Of a DNA stretch of 35,204 bases, positions 1 through 13,073 are shown in pieces. A model generated the notes under the pieces. It was not told the origin of the DNA and made no database searches. It saw nothing but the letters and a program-made list of their open reading frames with translations. Both the position numbers and the translations under genes were made by a program. Position 1 is the first letter of the stretch. Every line of letters begins with the position of its first letter. Source of the DNA: Casimicrobiaceae bacterium (GTDB taxonomy: Bacteria > Pseudomonadota > Gammaproteobacteria > Burkholderiales > Casimicrobiaceae); NCBI GenBank assembly GCA_025056355.1, contig JANWWI010000029.1, positions 1 to 35,204 on the forward strand, given 5' to 3'.

Positions 1-207
1 CACCGCATAAGCACGCGCCTCACGATCCGCCGCAATCTGCGCCACCACAGCCGCCTTGCTCGCAGCATCCAGCGACACCGCATCAGCCCATGCCCCCACC
101 GCAGCAGCCTTGGCAAATGCCACCCCAGACAGCCAAGACAGCACAACTACACCCAACACGCTAAACGCTCGCAACCACCCGGCAACCCAGAAAAAACCTC
201 GATCCAT
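1..207 (-). CDS. Exported protein of unknown function, N-terminal part only
   Basis: The reading frame opens with ATG at 207-205 and stays open for 69 codons to the window edge, so the gene is truncated here. The first 36 or so residues form a classic Sec signal peptide: a short charged start (MDRGFFWVAGWLR), a hydrophobic core and a likely cleavage site after VAFA. The mature part seen is Ala-rich and no family can be recognised. An AAAGGA ribosome binding site lies about 6 bases before the ATG, on the complement of roughly 215-220. The 61-codon frame on the opposite strand here is a shadow. The start and export call are fairly sure; the function is unknown. Confidence 0.6.
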   Translation of the reverse strand, partial: MDRGFFWVAGWLRAFSVLGVVVLSWLSGVAFAKAAAVGAWADAVSLDAASKAAVVAQIAADREARAYAV

Positions 208-387
208 CCAAAATCCTTTCAAACAGCGCACAGCACCTTAGATGCGGCACCGACAGCTTGCACAACGTACTGCCAGCGCCAAACCGCGGGGCGAACGACT
301 TTCGCGGCAATTCTCACTAGACCAGTCACAATTGTCCCCGCTTCGCTTGGCAAGAGAGGCAGCAGTGAGGGTGGCTAGTGTCTGCGC

Positions 388-430
388 TTTCACCCGGGCC
401 TTCGGGCGACCCTTTCCCGGTGGGAGAGGG
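388..430. repeat. REP-like intergenic palindrome, copy A
   Basis: This copy contains CACCCGGGCCTTCGGGCG followed by CCCTTTCCCGGTGGGAGAGGG. Two stem-loops are visible: one centred on the CTTC of GGGCCTTCGGG, the other on CCGGTGGG between CCC/GGG-rich arms. The same modular unit recurs at 531-572 and, inverted, at 33852-33895. Such units are common extragenic palindromes in GC-rich proteobacteria. Confidence 0.6.
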
Positions 431-478
431 AAAAAAGCACCGCGATCTTTCGATTCCTCGCCTGCGGGCCTGATGCTG

Positions 479-516
479 TTTCCCTCTCCCTCTGGGAGAG
501 CGGCAGGGGTGAGGGC
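479..516. repeat. REP-like intergenic palindrome, partial variant copy B
   Basis: This is a variant in inverted order: CCCTCTCCCTCTGGGAGAG, then GGCAGGGGTGAGGGC. It shares the CTCTCCC...GGGAGAG hairpin and the GGGTGAGGG end module with the other copies. It lacks the GGCCCTTCGGGCC middle module, so it looks like a shorter or degenerate relative. Confidence 0.5.
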
Positions 517-530
517 AGCCACCCTCAGCG

Positions 531-572
531 CCCTCACCCGGCGCTTCGGGCCACCCTCTCCCGGTGGGAGAA
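531..572. repeat. REP-like intergenic palindrome, copy C
   Basis: The unit reads CCCTCACCCGGCGCTTCGGG, then CCACCCTCTCCCGGTGGGAGAA. It has the same order of modules as copy A and is the reverse complement, with mismatches, of the copy at 33852-33895. It lies only about 15 bases from copy B, which gives a tandem inverted arrangement typical of REP/BIME-like clusters. Confidence 0.6.
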
Positions 573-798
573 GTTGGCTGCCCCGCGCTCGAAACGTACG
601 GCAGGGGGTCTCGGTGTGCGTTTCGATGAAGGCAAGACTTCCATTCGCGGGCGAGGCCAGTTATCGGCAGTTCAAAGCATTCGGAGGCTCCAGAACGCTC
701 ACCGCCGCTTGCACTTGCGGACCGCGCCATGCGTGGTCGCAGCGCAACCGGATCCCAGAGGTACGAGCCCATGGGGCGCGCGCATGCGCTTTAGCCTG

Positions 799-2265
799 TC
801 AGCGCGGCAGGTTGCTCGAGCCCATCAGATAGGCATCGATCGCACGCGCCGCTTGACGCCCTTCACGAATGGCCCAGACCACGAGGCTCTGCCCACGGCG
901 CATGTCGCCCGCGGCGAACACCTTCGGCACGTTGGTCGCGTAGCCGTGGGGAACATCATCGGTGGATGCCTTGGCATTGCCGCGCGCATCACGTTCGACC
1001 CCAAAGGCTTCGAGCACAGGCGAGACCGGATGCAGAAAGCCCATGGCGAGCAGCACAAGATCGGCCTTGATCTCGAACTCGCTGCCGGGGATTTCGCTCA
1101 TCTTGCCGTCTTTCCAGTCCAGACGCACCGCGCGCAAGCCAACCACCTGGCCGTCGCGGCCGATGAGTTCCTTGGTCATGACCGACCAATCGCGAATCGC
1201 CCCCTCCTCGTGACTCGTGGAGGTGCGCAGCTTGAGCGGCCAGTTGGGCCAGGTGAGTGCCTTGTTTTCTTTCTCGGGCGGTTGCGGCAGCAGTTCGAAC
1301 TGCGTGACGCTTGCCGCTCCATGGCGGTTCGAGGTGCCCACACAGTCGCTGCCGGTGTCGCCGCCGCCGATGACGACCACATGCTTGCCTTTGGCCGAGA
1401 TGACTTCCACAGGGTCACCGGCCACCCGGCGATTCTGAAGCGGCAAAAACTCCATCGCAAAGTGCACGCCCTTGAGCTCGCGGCCGGGCACCGGCAAATC
1501 GCGCGGGTGCTCGGCGCCGCCGGCGAGCAGCACAGCGTCGAATTCCTTGATGAGCAGCTCAGGCTCGACCGTCTCGGTGGCAAGATTCGTGACCCCGGGC
1601 GGCAGCGGCCCGCGGCCGACGAACACCCCCGGCCGGAAACGCACGCCCTCGGCCTCCATCTGCGCCAGGCGCCGGTCGATCAGGTGCTTTTCCATCTTGA
1701 AGTCCGGAATGCCGTAGCGCAAGAGGCCGCCGATGCGATCGTTCTTTTCGAACACGGTGACCTCATGACCCGCACGCGCAAGCTGCTGCGCCGCAGCCAG
1801 GCCCGCAGGGCCTGAGCCCACGATCGCCACCCGTTTTCCGGTCTTGCGCGCGGGCGGCTGCGGCACCACCCAGCCCTGCTCCCATCCGTAGTCGATGATG
1901 AAGTGCTCGATCGACTTGATGCCCACCGGGTCGGAGTTGATGTTGAGCGTACAGGCCGCTTCGCACGGCGCGGGACACACCCGACCGGTGAACTCCGGGA
2001 AGTTATTCGTCGAATGCAGCGTGTCAAGCGCTTGGCGAAAATTCCCCCGGTAGACCAGATCGTTCCAGTCCGGAATGATGTTGTTGATCGGACAGCCGGT
2101 CTGGCAAAACGGAATGCCGCAATCCATGCAGCGCGCGCCCTGCACCTTGGCCTCTTCGGGCTTCAAGGTAAAGACGAATTCGCGATAGTGCTGAATGCGC
2201 GACTGTGGCGCTTCGGCCGCTTCCGCGAGACGCTGGTATTCGAGAAAGCCGGTGATCTTGCCCAT
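799..2265 (-). CDS. gltD: Glutamate synthase (NADPH) small subunit
   Basis: GltD passes electrons from NADPH through FAD and Fe-S clusters to the large subunit, which makes glutamate from glutamine and 2-oxoglutarate in the cytoplasm. The 488-residue length is normal. The N-terminal cysteine clusters for 4Fe-4S binding are visible (Cys46, 49, 54, 58 and a second group in the [12 protein letters not shown] segment). A Rossmann FAD site ([14 protein letters not shown]) follows near residue 148, and a second dinucleotide site ([13 protein letters not shown]) near 295. The ATG at 2265 gives the standard [12 protein letters not shown] start. It lies 20 bases after the gltB stop, so the two genes form one operon read gltB then gltD. 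The long plus-strand frame over this gene is a shadow. Confidence 0.97.
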   Translation of the reverse strand: MGKITGFLEYQRLAEAAEAPQSRIQHYREFVFTLKPEEAKVQGARCMDCGIPFCQTGCPINNIIPDWNDLVYRGNFRQALDTLHSTNNFPEFTGRVCPAPCEAACTLNINSDPVGIKSIEHFIIDYGWEQGWVVPQPPARKTGKRVAIVGSGPAGLAAAQQLARAGHEVTVFEKNDRIGGLLRYGIPDFKMEKHLIDRRLAQMEAEGVRFRPGVFVGRGPLPPGVTNLATETVEPELLIKEFDAVLLAGGAEHPRDLPVPGRELKGVHFAMEFLPLQNRRVAGDPVEVISAKGKHVVVIGGGDTGSDCVGTSNRHGAASVTQFELLPQPPEKENKALTWPNWPLKLRTSTSHEEGAIRDWSVMTKELIGRDGQVVGLRAVRLDWKDGKMSEIPGSEFEIKADLVLLAMGFLHPVSPVLEAFGVERDARGNAKASTDDVPHGYATNVPKVFAAGDMRRGQSLVVWAIREGRQAARAIDAYLMGSSNLPR

Positions 2266-2285
2266 GGTCGAGAAGAAAGCCTTGG

Positions 2286-7031
<4,746 letters not shown>

Positions 7032-7261
7032 GGCAAAATGCTCCCTCGGCCTTGTCAGGCCTGCCGGGCGGACGATCTCGCCGGGCGGACCATCTAATGC
7101 CGAATCGGTATAAGCCAATGTGCGAGCCGCATAGTCTAGCATGCGAAAGGACCGGATCGACGGCTTGAGTCGCGCGCGTCGGGCGTCCGGGCGGGTTGCG
7201 GTTGCATCAACGCGACGCCGTGTTTCAGGTCAGCGCCTTGAGCTTGCGCGACCCCTCGATG

Positions 7262-7278
7262 TTGCGATCTAATCGCAA
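7262..7278. promoter_or_regulatory. Perfect 17-base palindrome, possible operator
   Basis: TTGCGAT, CTA, ATCGCAA forms a perfect inverted repeat with 7-base arms. It sits in the gap between the divergent gltB and lipoprotein genes, 76 bases before the lipoprotein start. A weak sigma70-like pair follows it on the plus strand (TTGATT at 7296-7301 and GTTAAT at 7320-7325, 18-base spacer). The size and position suit a dimeric repressor or activator site. The binding protein is unknown. Confidence 0.4.
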
Positions 7279-7353
7279 GAATCTCTTGTAGAGCGTTGAT
7301 TTTCCGCGGCGTTCGGGTTGTTAATCGAAGTTGAGCGAAGGAGTCGTCCCACG

Positions 7354-8700
7354 ATGAACTGTTCTGTGCCTCTCAAAGGTCTGGCCGGCGCGATTGCGCT
7401 TGCCCTCGGCGTGTCGGGCTGCGGAGGCGGCGGAGCAGCCGATCCCTTCGCTGCGGCGCCGGCGCCTCCGGCGCTTGTCGTGCGCCCAGGGCAGGTCGAG
7501 GCCTATTCCGGCAATCCGATCACGATCAGCGTGTTGAGCGGCGTCGGGCCGTTCGCGGTGTTTTCGAGTAACCCTGTTGTCGTACCGGTGACCAACGCGG
7601 TATCAGGAACCTCCATCACGGTCACGCCCACGGCCGTCTCTTCCGTAACACCGGTCACCCTGACCGTTCGCGACGCGCTCGGTCGCGAGCAATCGGTCAC
7701 ACTCAATGTCAACCCCGGCTCGGTGCTCGCGCCGATCACGATCACGCCGCTGGTCGGTTCGCAGTGCGGCACTGCCTCGGCTGGAGCACCCACCCCCGTG
7801 TGCTCGGGCGATACGGCCAATATCAGCACGATTGTTCGGAACGCCGGCGTCACGCCAGTACCGGGCCGCTTGGTGCGCTTTGAAGTCGTGCAGGGGGCCT
7901 TTGCGTTTTTGCTTCCGAACGGCACGACGGCCACAAGCGTGACCACCACCACCGACGCAACCGGCCAGGCGACGGCAGTGTTGCGCGCGGTGGCGGGCGC
8001 AGCCTCGCAGGTGGCCCTTGTTCGCGCCGTGGACACCGTCACGAACAACCGCGTTGAAACGGCTTTCACGATCGTGCAGCAAATCGATGGTCGGCCGGTG
8101 CTGTCCGTCGTGCCGAGCGGCTACGCGGCTCAAGGTTTTTTCACAGGCGAGTGTGGCGGCACAGCGGGCGACTTCTTGATCTATGGCGGCACCCCGCCCT
8201 ACACCGCGCAATCGACATTGCCCAACCTTGTGCGCCTGTCCTACCGCGGTGTGACCTCCGAGGCAGTCACCGTTCCCGTTTCGGGAGATCGTTTTACCGC
8301 CTCGACGAGCTTCTCGAGCAGCTGCGTGGGCTATAAAGCCACGATCGTGGTGCTCGATGCGACCGGGCGGAAGGTCGAGGTCACGTATGAGGAGAAAGCG
8401 GGAACCAACGCCCGACCGACCCCACCAGCCCCGGATGCACTGGTGATTGTGCCGGGGAGTGTGACGCTGGCTGCGGCCGGCAACTGCGGCGGTCGGTCCT
8501 TGCAGTTCCGGGCTGCCGGCGGCACCCCCCCTTATGTTTCTTTTTCAAGCAGCGAACCCGCGCTTCTATCTCCGGCCTCCGTGGCCGGAAATCCGGTGAC
8601 ATTCACAACAAGTACCGCTTTTACTCCGGGCAATTCGGTGACCGTCTCGGTCCTTGACAGCGCCGGCAAGATCGCCTCTGCCACGGTCAGCTGTCAATAG
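7354..8700 (+). CDS. Lipoprotein with three Ig-like repeats and a Big-1-like domain
   Basis: The ATG at 7354 has AAGGAG 10 bases upstream and gives a 448-residue protein. It starts with a lipoprotein signal (LALGVSGC lipobox, acylated Cys near residue 26) and a Gly/Ala/Pro linker. About 80-residue beta-rich modules appear at roughly 50-120, 262-345 and 372-448. They share a pattern of GNPITI or GGTPPY, then FSS/QST, then a closing VLDxxGK strand, and the last two carry cysteine pairs (GECGG, GNCGG). Between modules 1 and 2 (about 122-244) lies a segment resembling bacterial Ig-like (Big-1) domains, with PVPGRLVRFEV and TDATGQATAVLRA. It is probably a surface or periplasmic adhesion-like lipoprotein; this is inference. 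Its end overlaps aroK, on the opposite strand, by 14 bases. Confidence 0.8.
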   Translation: MNCSVPLKGLAGAIALALGVSGCGGGGAADPFAAAPAPPALVVRPGQVEAYSGNPITISVLSGVGPFAVFSSNPVVVPVTNAVSGTSITVTPTAVSSVTPVTLTVRDALGREQSVTLNVNPGSVLAPITITPLVGSQCGTASAGAPTPVCSGDTANISTIVRNAGVTPVPGRLVRFEVVQGAFAFLLPNGTTATSVTTTTDATGQATAVLRAVAGAASQVALVRAVDTVTNNRVETAFTIVQQIDGRPVLSVVPSGYAAQGFFTGECGGTAGDFLIYGGTPPYTAQSTLPNLVRLSYRGVTSEAVTVPVSGDRFTASTSFSSSCVGYKATIVVLDATGRKVEVTYEEKAGTNARPTPPAPDALVIVPGSVTLAAAGNCGGRSLQFRAAGGTPPYVSFSSSEPALLSPASVAGNPVTFTTSTAFTPGNSVTVSVLDSAGKIASATVSCQ

Positions 8701-9349
8701 CCAGGTTGCGCAGCTCGGCAGTTGAGGGCACGCAAGTCGACGCTTCGCGCCTTTCACGCTCCAATTCAGGCGATGCGGCTGTTGCGGATGAAAGCCAGGC
8801 CGCAATTTTTTTCGCGGTTGCCGAGGGATGGGCCTCGTTTGATTCAACCACCGTTGAGGCGACTTCGCGGTAGAGCGGGTCGCGCAGGCTGTAGAGCGTG
8901 CGCAGGCGATCGAGCGGGTCCGCAACGCGCAAAAGCGGCCGATCACGGCAGCGGCGCACGCGGGCATAGCTTGTCTCGGGCCTCGTGTGCAAGTACACCG
9001 TGACGGCACGTGTGCGAAGCGCGCGGCGCGTCGCCTCGCTCAGCACCGCCCCGCCACCCGTGGCCAGAACCTTCGGCGTCCCATCGAGCAACTCATCGAT
9101 CAGTGCCGCTTCGCGCTCGCGAAATCGGGCCTCGCCTTCGAGCTCGAAAATCGTGGCGATGCTCACGCCGGTACGCTCTTCGAGCAGTCGATCGCTATCG
9201 ACAAATGGCACCCGCAAGCGGCGTGCGAGCAGCTGACCGACGGTGGTCTTGCCGGCACCCATCAGCCCTACGAGCGCAAGAGGGCCGGTCAAGACGAGGG
9301 TCGACCACTCGCTCGCGCCGCTGCCAGTCCTGTATCCGGTGTCTCCCAC
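8687..9349 (-). CDS. aroK: Shikimate kinase
   Basis: AroK phosphorylates shikimate with ATP in the chorismate pathway in the cytoplasm. Clear motifs are the P-loop GLMGAGKTT (from Gly28), the shikimate-binding FVDSD, RFREREA, the GGGA loop and the lid segment CRDRPLL. The frame opens at TTG 9400. I prefer GTG at 9349, with GGGG 5 bases upstream, giving 220 residues; a TTG nearer the P-loop (LTGPLALVG) is also possible. It lies downstream of pilQ, the usual pilQ-aroK order. aroB, which commonly follows, is absent; the next gene is a lipoprotein on the other strand. The Arg/Glu-rich C-terminal tail after the core domain is longer than usual. Confidence 0.9.
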   Translation of the reverse strand: MGDTGYRTGSGASEWSTLVLTGPLALVGLMGAGKTTVGQLLARRLRVPFVDSDRLLEERTGVSIATIFELEGEARFREREAALIDELLDGTPKVLATGGGAVLSEATRRALRTRAVTVYLHTRPETSYARVRRCRDRPLLRVADPLDRLRTLYSLRDPLYREVASTVVESNEAHPSATAKKIAAWLSSATAASPELERERREASTCVPSTAELRNLAIDS

Positions 9350-9636
9350 ATGAGCCCCGATCGTCGCTTCGAGGTCGCAGCATCGCCACCGGCCTTGCAA
9401 GTCACGGCACGGACGAAGCCGTCTTCCTCAACCCTCGAATGCTACTAATCGTTTGACCGGAGCAGGCTGCCTCGTCAACGACGAAAACGACGCACGCCTT
9501 GTTGTGGAAACGGAGAAAGGGCCCGACTTCAGCCTCGCCTGGCGCTTGCTAGTACGTGGCGCAGGCCTTGCCAACGCTTACTGCCCAAACACTGGGTAAA
9601 CATCGACGGGCGTGCCGCCTGCGACGCGAGCTTGCT
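9350..9636. other. Unusually long pilQ-aroK gap without a recognisable gene
   Basis: The 287 bases between the pilQ stop and the preferred aroK start hold no convincing coding frame. Only a weak hairpin (CCCA, AACAC, TGGG near 9587-9600) is visible. The rest of the pil operon is tightly overlapped, so this spacing suggests a separate aroK transcript or a longer aroK N-terminus starting upstream. I found no clear promoter or RNA gene. Confidence 0.35.
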
Positions 9637-11907
9637 CTACTTGAGCGCTCCGACCGTTTCGGTCAGCACGCGCGGCGTGAGAAAGATCAGCAGCTCCTGT
9701 TTGTCCGAGCCACGGTTGGTCCGGCGAAACAGAGGCCCGAGGAGCGGCGCGTCTCCAAGCACCGGCACCTTGTCGACGGAATCGGTGATGTTTTCTTCGT
9801 AGATGCCGCCCAAAACGACCGTGTCGCCGTTGTTCGCAATCACCTTCGTGAACACGCGGCGGGTGTTGACGATCGGATTGCCGTCGGTGAAGCCGGCGAT
9901 CGAATCCTTCGTGATGGCCACATCGAGAATGATTCGGTTGTCGGGTGTAATCTGCGGCGTGACTTCGAGACCCAGTTTCGCATTGACGGTGACGACCTGG
10001 CTCTGGCCACCGACCCCGCCCGCAACACGCAATTTGATTTCCTGACCTTGTTCGATCGAGGCTTTTTGATTGTCGGCCGTCACGACACGAGGACTGGAAA
10101 TGACCTTGCCGCGGTTGGCCGCCTCGGCGGCGGAGAGTTCAAGATTGACCAGATTGTTGTTGCCGAGATTGAGGAAGGTCAGCGCAAGTGTCCCGGCAGC
10201 GTTACTCACCGGCAGATTGACGTTGTAGGGAACTGAGTTGATGTATTCGCCAACCCGCCCGCCGGTTTGCTGGTCCGGCCTCACGCGCCAGTAATAGCTC
10301 CACGGCGGGAAGCCGGTCGCGGTCCCGGTCGAGGAAACGTTGGCCTGGTTTGGATCCCCGCTTGGCCGTCCGTCGATGCCGATGTTGCGACCGTTACGAA
10401 ACATTCCAGCCCCGATACCGAATCGCGCCCCCAGTTGACGACTGAACTTGTCATCGGCAATGACCACGCGAGCTTCGATGAGCACCTGTTTGACCGGAAT
10501 GTCGATGCGTTGCAAGAGACGGCGCACCTCGTCGAGCTTCGACGGGGTGTCGGTCACAACGACAATATTGGTCCGGGCATCGACGGTCACCGTGCCGCGC
10601 CGCGAGAGGATTCCGCCGCCAGAGGGGGCAGCGCCGCCCGCGCCGCGCGCGGCGGTGCCTGCCGCCGGCGGCTCGGCGCTACTTGCGCCGCCGCCCCCAG
10701 CGCCGCTGCTGCCCGACAGCAACAAGCGGCGAACTTCTTCGGCTTTCTGGTAGTTGAGCTGGAAAATTTCCGTTCGCAGGGGCTCAATCTCTGCCACCTG
10801 GGCTTTGGCTTCGAGCTCTTGCTTTTCCTTGAGCGCGAGCTCCTCCTTCGGGGCGATCCAGACCACGTTGCCGCTTTTGCGCATGCCGAGCGAGCGCGCC
10901 TGCATCACCAGATCAAGCGCCTGATCCCACGGCACGTCTTTCAAGCGCAAGGTCACGTTACCTGTCACGGTGTCCGAGACGATGATGTTCAAGCCGGTGA
11001 AGTCGCCGATGACCTGCAACACCGAACGCACGGCGATGTCCTGAAAGTTGAGCGAGAGCTTCTCGCCCCGATAGCCGGGCTGAGTGCCCTGGGTCAGTTT
11101 GTTCGGATCTTCTAGGACTTGCTTGACTTCAACGATCAGTCGCGTGTCGGTCTGATATGCCGAGTGTTCCCATAAGCCCTTCGGTTCCACGACGAATCGC
11201 ACGTTGCCGCCCTGGACGATCGTGTCGATCGTCTGCACCGGCGTGCCGAAATCCGTGACGTCGAGTTTGCGCTCGAGGCTGCGCGGAAGACTGGTGCGGA
11301 ACAAATCGATCAACAAAACGCGGCCTTGCGGCTTGATCTCCACACTCGCGGCCGGATCGGAAAGATCGATGATCAGGCGGCCTTCGCCGTTTGGTCCGCG
11401 ACGAAAGTCCACGTCGCGCACACTCACCGCCCGCGTCTCGCTTGGCACAGGCGGTGAGAAGCGCCCGGCTTCCGGACCGGCAGCGGCCACACTTGGACCG
11501 ACGGGGTCAGTCAAAGTCACAATGGTGCGTTCGCCCTCGGTCCGGATGTCATAGGCCTGCGCCCGGTTCAGATTGAGCACGGCTCGGGTACGTCCCGGCG
11601 CCTGCACAAGGTTGTAGCTGCGAACGACAGCATCCGAAATCTCGCCAGAGGGCCGCCCGGCGACGGTCGTATTGACAAAGTCAAGCACGAGGCGCGGCGG
11701 GGCAGCGATCGAGAAGACGTTCGGCGTGACCGCCCCGCCTTTGATCGAGAAAGTCACCACCGTTCGGCCGCCCTGCGCCTTGGAAACGACCACGTCCTCG
11801 ATCACGTTTTGCGCTTGCGCATACCCGGCAAGCGTCATCACCATCACAGCGCCGATGATCCGAAGCCAGCGCCCCGGCAGCGCGGGTAAAGTCGATCGCG
11901 AAGTCAC
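9637..11907 (-). CDS. pilQ: Type IV pilus secretin
   Basis: PilQ forms the outer-membrane ring through which type IV pili pass. The GTG at 11907 overlaps the pilP stop by 4 bases (GTGA) and has GGAG 8 bases upstream, giving 756 residues with a signal peptide ending near AGYAQA. Domains in order: two AMIN peptidoglycan-binding domains (VIEDVVVSKAQGG and AVSVRDVDFRRG), an STN domain (LNFQDIAVRSVLQVIGDFTG), a secretin N1 domain (IFQLNYQKAEEVRRLLL) and the secretin core with VISSPRVVTADNQKA, NNGDTVVLGG and VPVLGDAPLLGPLFR. A Gly/Ala/Ser-rich stretch of about 40 residues interrupts the N1 region. It is the fifth gene of pilMNOPQ. An ATG-type start 17 codons upstream would lie inside pilP and is not needed. 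Confidence 0.96.
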   Translation of the reverse strand: MTSRSTLPALPGRWLRIIGAVMVMTLAGYAQAQNVIEDVVVSKAQGGRTVVTFSIKGGAVTPNVFSIAAPPRLVLDFVNTTVAGRPSGEISDAVVRSYNLVQAPGRTRAVLNLNRAQAYDIRTEGERTIVTLTDPVGPSVAAAGPEAGRFSPPVPSETRAVSVRDVDFRRGPNGEGRLIIDLSDPAASVEIKPQGRVLLIDLFRTSLPRSLERKLDVTDFGTPVQTIDTIVQGGNVRFVVEPKGLWEHSAYQTDTRLIVEVKQVLEDPNKLTQGTQPGYRGEKLSLNFQDIAVRSVLQVIGDFTGLNIIVSDTVTGNVTLRLKDVPWDQALDLVMQARSLGMRKSGNVVWIAPKEELALKEKQELEAKAQVAEIEPLRTEIFQLNYQKAEEVRRLLLSGSSGAGGGGASSAEPPAAGTAARGAGGAAPSGGGILSRRGTVTVDARTNIVVVTDTPSKLDEVRRLLQRIDIPVKQVLIEARVVIADDKFSRQLGARFGIGAGMFRNGRNIGIDGRPSGDPNQANVSSTGTATGFPPWSYYWRVRPDQQTGGRVGEYINSVPYNVNLPVSNAAGTLALTFLNLGNNNLVNLELSAAEAANRGKVISSPRVVTADNQKASIEQGQEIKLRVAGGVGGQSQVVTVNAKLGLEVTPQITPDNRIILDVAITKDSIAGFTDGNPIVNTRRVFTKVIANNGDTVVLGGIYEENITDSVDKVPVLGDAPLLGPLFRRTNRGSDKQELLIFLTPRVLTETVGALK

Positions 11908-12425
11908 TTTTTCTGCTCCTGCTGCTGCAACTGCAGCTTCGTCTGCCGTTCGACCCAATCTCCGGCCCCGTCCTGATACAGCTCTTTGAGCGTGATTTCA
12001 TTGTCGGTAATGGCGGTGATCACGCCGAAGTTCTGCCCCATGTAATTACCGGGGCGCACCTGAAACACTCGGTTCTCCTTCGTGCGAACGAGGCCGATGG
12101 TAGTTGACCCCTGTTGGATGGTGCCCACCATGGTCAATGTCTCCAACGGATAGGCTTCGAGCGCCTCGCGCCGCCGCGTCAGGTCAGGACCACGCATGCT
12201 GCCTTTGCCGGTCTCGAGCTTTCGCGGCTTGAACGGATCGGGCAGGGCAGCTGCCGTGTAGGTAAAGGTCTCGTAGGTGCGAACGGAGGGAATCGGCTCG
12301 ATGCGGCCGCGCATGTTTTGCCCCTGCTGTTCCATCCAAGCGCGCAGCTCCTGTTCGTCCGACCCGGCGCACGCCGTAAGCCCGACGGCAAACAACACAG
12401 CTGAAACGCAGAGCCCGCGATTCAT
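11904..12425 (-). CDS. pilP: Type IV pilus inner-membrane lipoprotein PilP
   Basis: PilP links the PilNO inner-membrane complex to the periplasmic domains of PilQ. The 173-residue protein has a lipoprotein signal with lipobox LTAC (acylated Cys near residue 19). The typical PilP core follows: DPFKPRK, YPLETLTMVGTI, GLVRTKENRVFQVRPGNYMGQNFGVI and ITLKELYQDGAGDWVER. The Gln/Lys-rich tail is ordinary. It overlaps pilO by 4 bases (ATGA) at its start and pilQ by 4 bases at its end, which suggests coupled translation. Confidence 0.95.
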   Translation of the reverse strand: MNRGLCVSAVLFAVGLTACAGSDEQELRAWMEQQGQNMRGRIEPIPSVRTYETFTYTAAALPDPFKPRKLETGKGSMRGPDLTRRREALEAYPLETLTMVGTIQQGSTTIGLVRTKENRVFQVRPGNYMGQNFGVITAITDNEITLKELYQDGAGDWVERQTKLQLQQQEQKK

Positions 12426-13054
12426 TTCTTCGCCGCCTTCTGAGCATCCTTGGCCTTGCGCTGAGCAGCAAGCTCCTCCTCATCGAGGTAGCGAAAGGTC
12501 CGAGCCACCGCGTCGAGCACAAGGATCCCTTCTTTCTCGCGACCAACGATGTTCAGATCACTGAGCATCACGATTCGCGGCAGCTGCGCTACGTCGCTCG
12601 CAAATGCGCCAAAGTCGTGATAGTTGCCCGTGACCCGAATCTCGACCGGTAATTCGGCGTAGAACTCTTGTAAGCGTTCCCCGCCCGGCTTGAACAGCTC
12701 GAACTGTAGTCCGCGACCGAGCCCGGCCTGGTTGATATCAGACAGCAAGGAGTCCATTTCGCTGCGACTGGGCAGCTGACGCAGCAAGGCGCCAAACTGT
12801 TGTTCGACCTCTTTGAGCTGCTGGACGTAGAGATCGAGGTTGATCGCTTGTGCCTTTTTTGTCGAGTATTGGGTCCGCAGGTTCGCTTCCTCGCGCTCTT
12901 TACCCTCTAATTGGTTGATTTGCTCAGACCAACCCAGGTACCAACCAAAGAATACAAGGACGAGGAAGAGCATGAGCAAAACGACGAACTTAGCGGGTGC
13001 TGGCCAGATGCCAACGTCGTTGAGGTTTAAGCGGCGCAGTTCGTCCAATGTCAT
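12422..13054 (-). CDS. pilO: Type IV pilus assembly protein PilO
   Basis: PilO is a bitopic inner-membrane protein that pairs with PilN in the pilus alignment complex. The 210 residues show a short cytoplasmic N-terminus (MTLDELRRLNLNDVGIWPAP), one membrane segment near residues 23-43, then a coiled-coil (INQLEGKEREEANLRTQ onward) and the ferredoxin-like periplasmic core with LFKPGGERLQEFYAELPVEI. The Lys/Ala-rich end is common. The start is 19 bases after the pilN stop. Confidence 0.95.
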   Translation of the reverse strand: MTLDELRRLNLNDVGIWPAPAKFVVLLMLFLVLVFFGWYLGWSEQINQLEGKEREEANLRTQYSTKKAQAINLDLYVQQLKEVEQQFGALLRQLPSRSEMDSLLSDINQAGLGRGLQFELFKPGGERLQEFYAELPVEIRVTGNYHDFGAFASDVAQLPRIVMLSDLNIVGREKEGILVLDAVARTFRYLDEEELAAQRKAKDAQKAAKK

Positions 13055-13073
13055 CCTTCGCTCCAGTCGGAAG

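Larger units (their letters stand above)
208..798. other. Gene-free, repeat-rich intergenic region
   Basis: About 590 bases separate the 5' end of the exported-protein gene from the 3' end of gltD. The region holds three copies or partial copies of a REP-like palindrome, listed separately. I see no credible coding frame: the open frames here are low-complexity and match no family. A weak promoter candidate for the leftmost gene (TTGTGC, 17-base spacer, TCTAAG on the minus strand) is not strong enough to list alone. No clear intrinsic terminator is visible after gltD. Confidence 0.5.

Noticed and set aside
242-832. 196-codon plus-strand frame in the intergenic repeat region
   Set aside because: It is made of the REP-like repeats read as protein and runs into the gltD end; no start site or family supports it.
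574-1815. 413-codon plus-strand frame opposite gltD
   Set aside because: It is an antisense shadow of gltD in GC-rich DNA; it has no family match while gltD is full length with all motifs.
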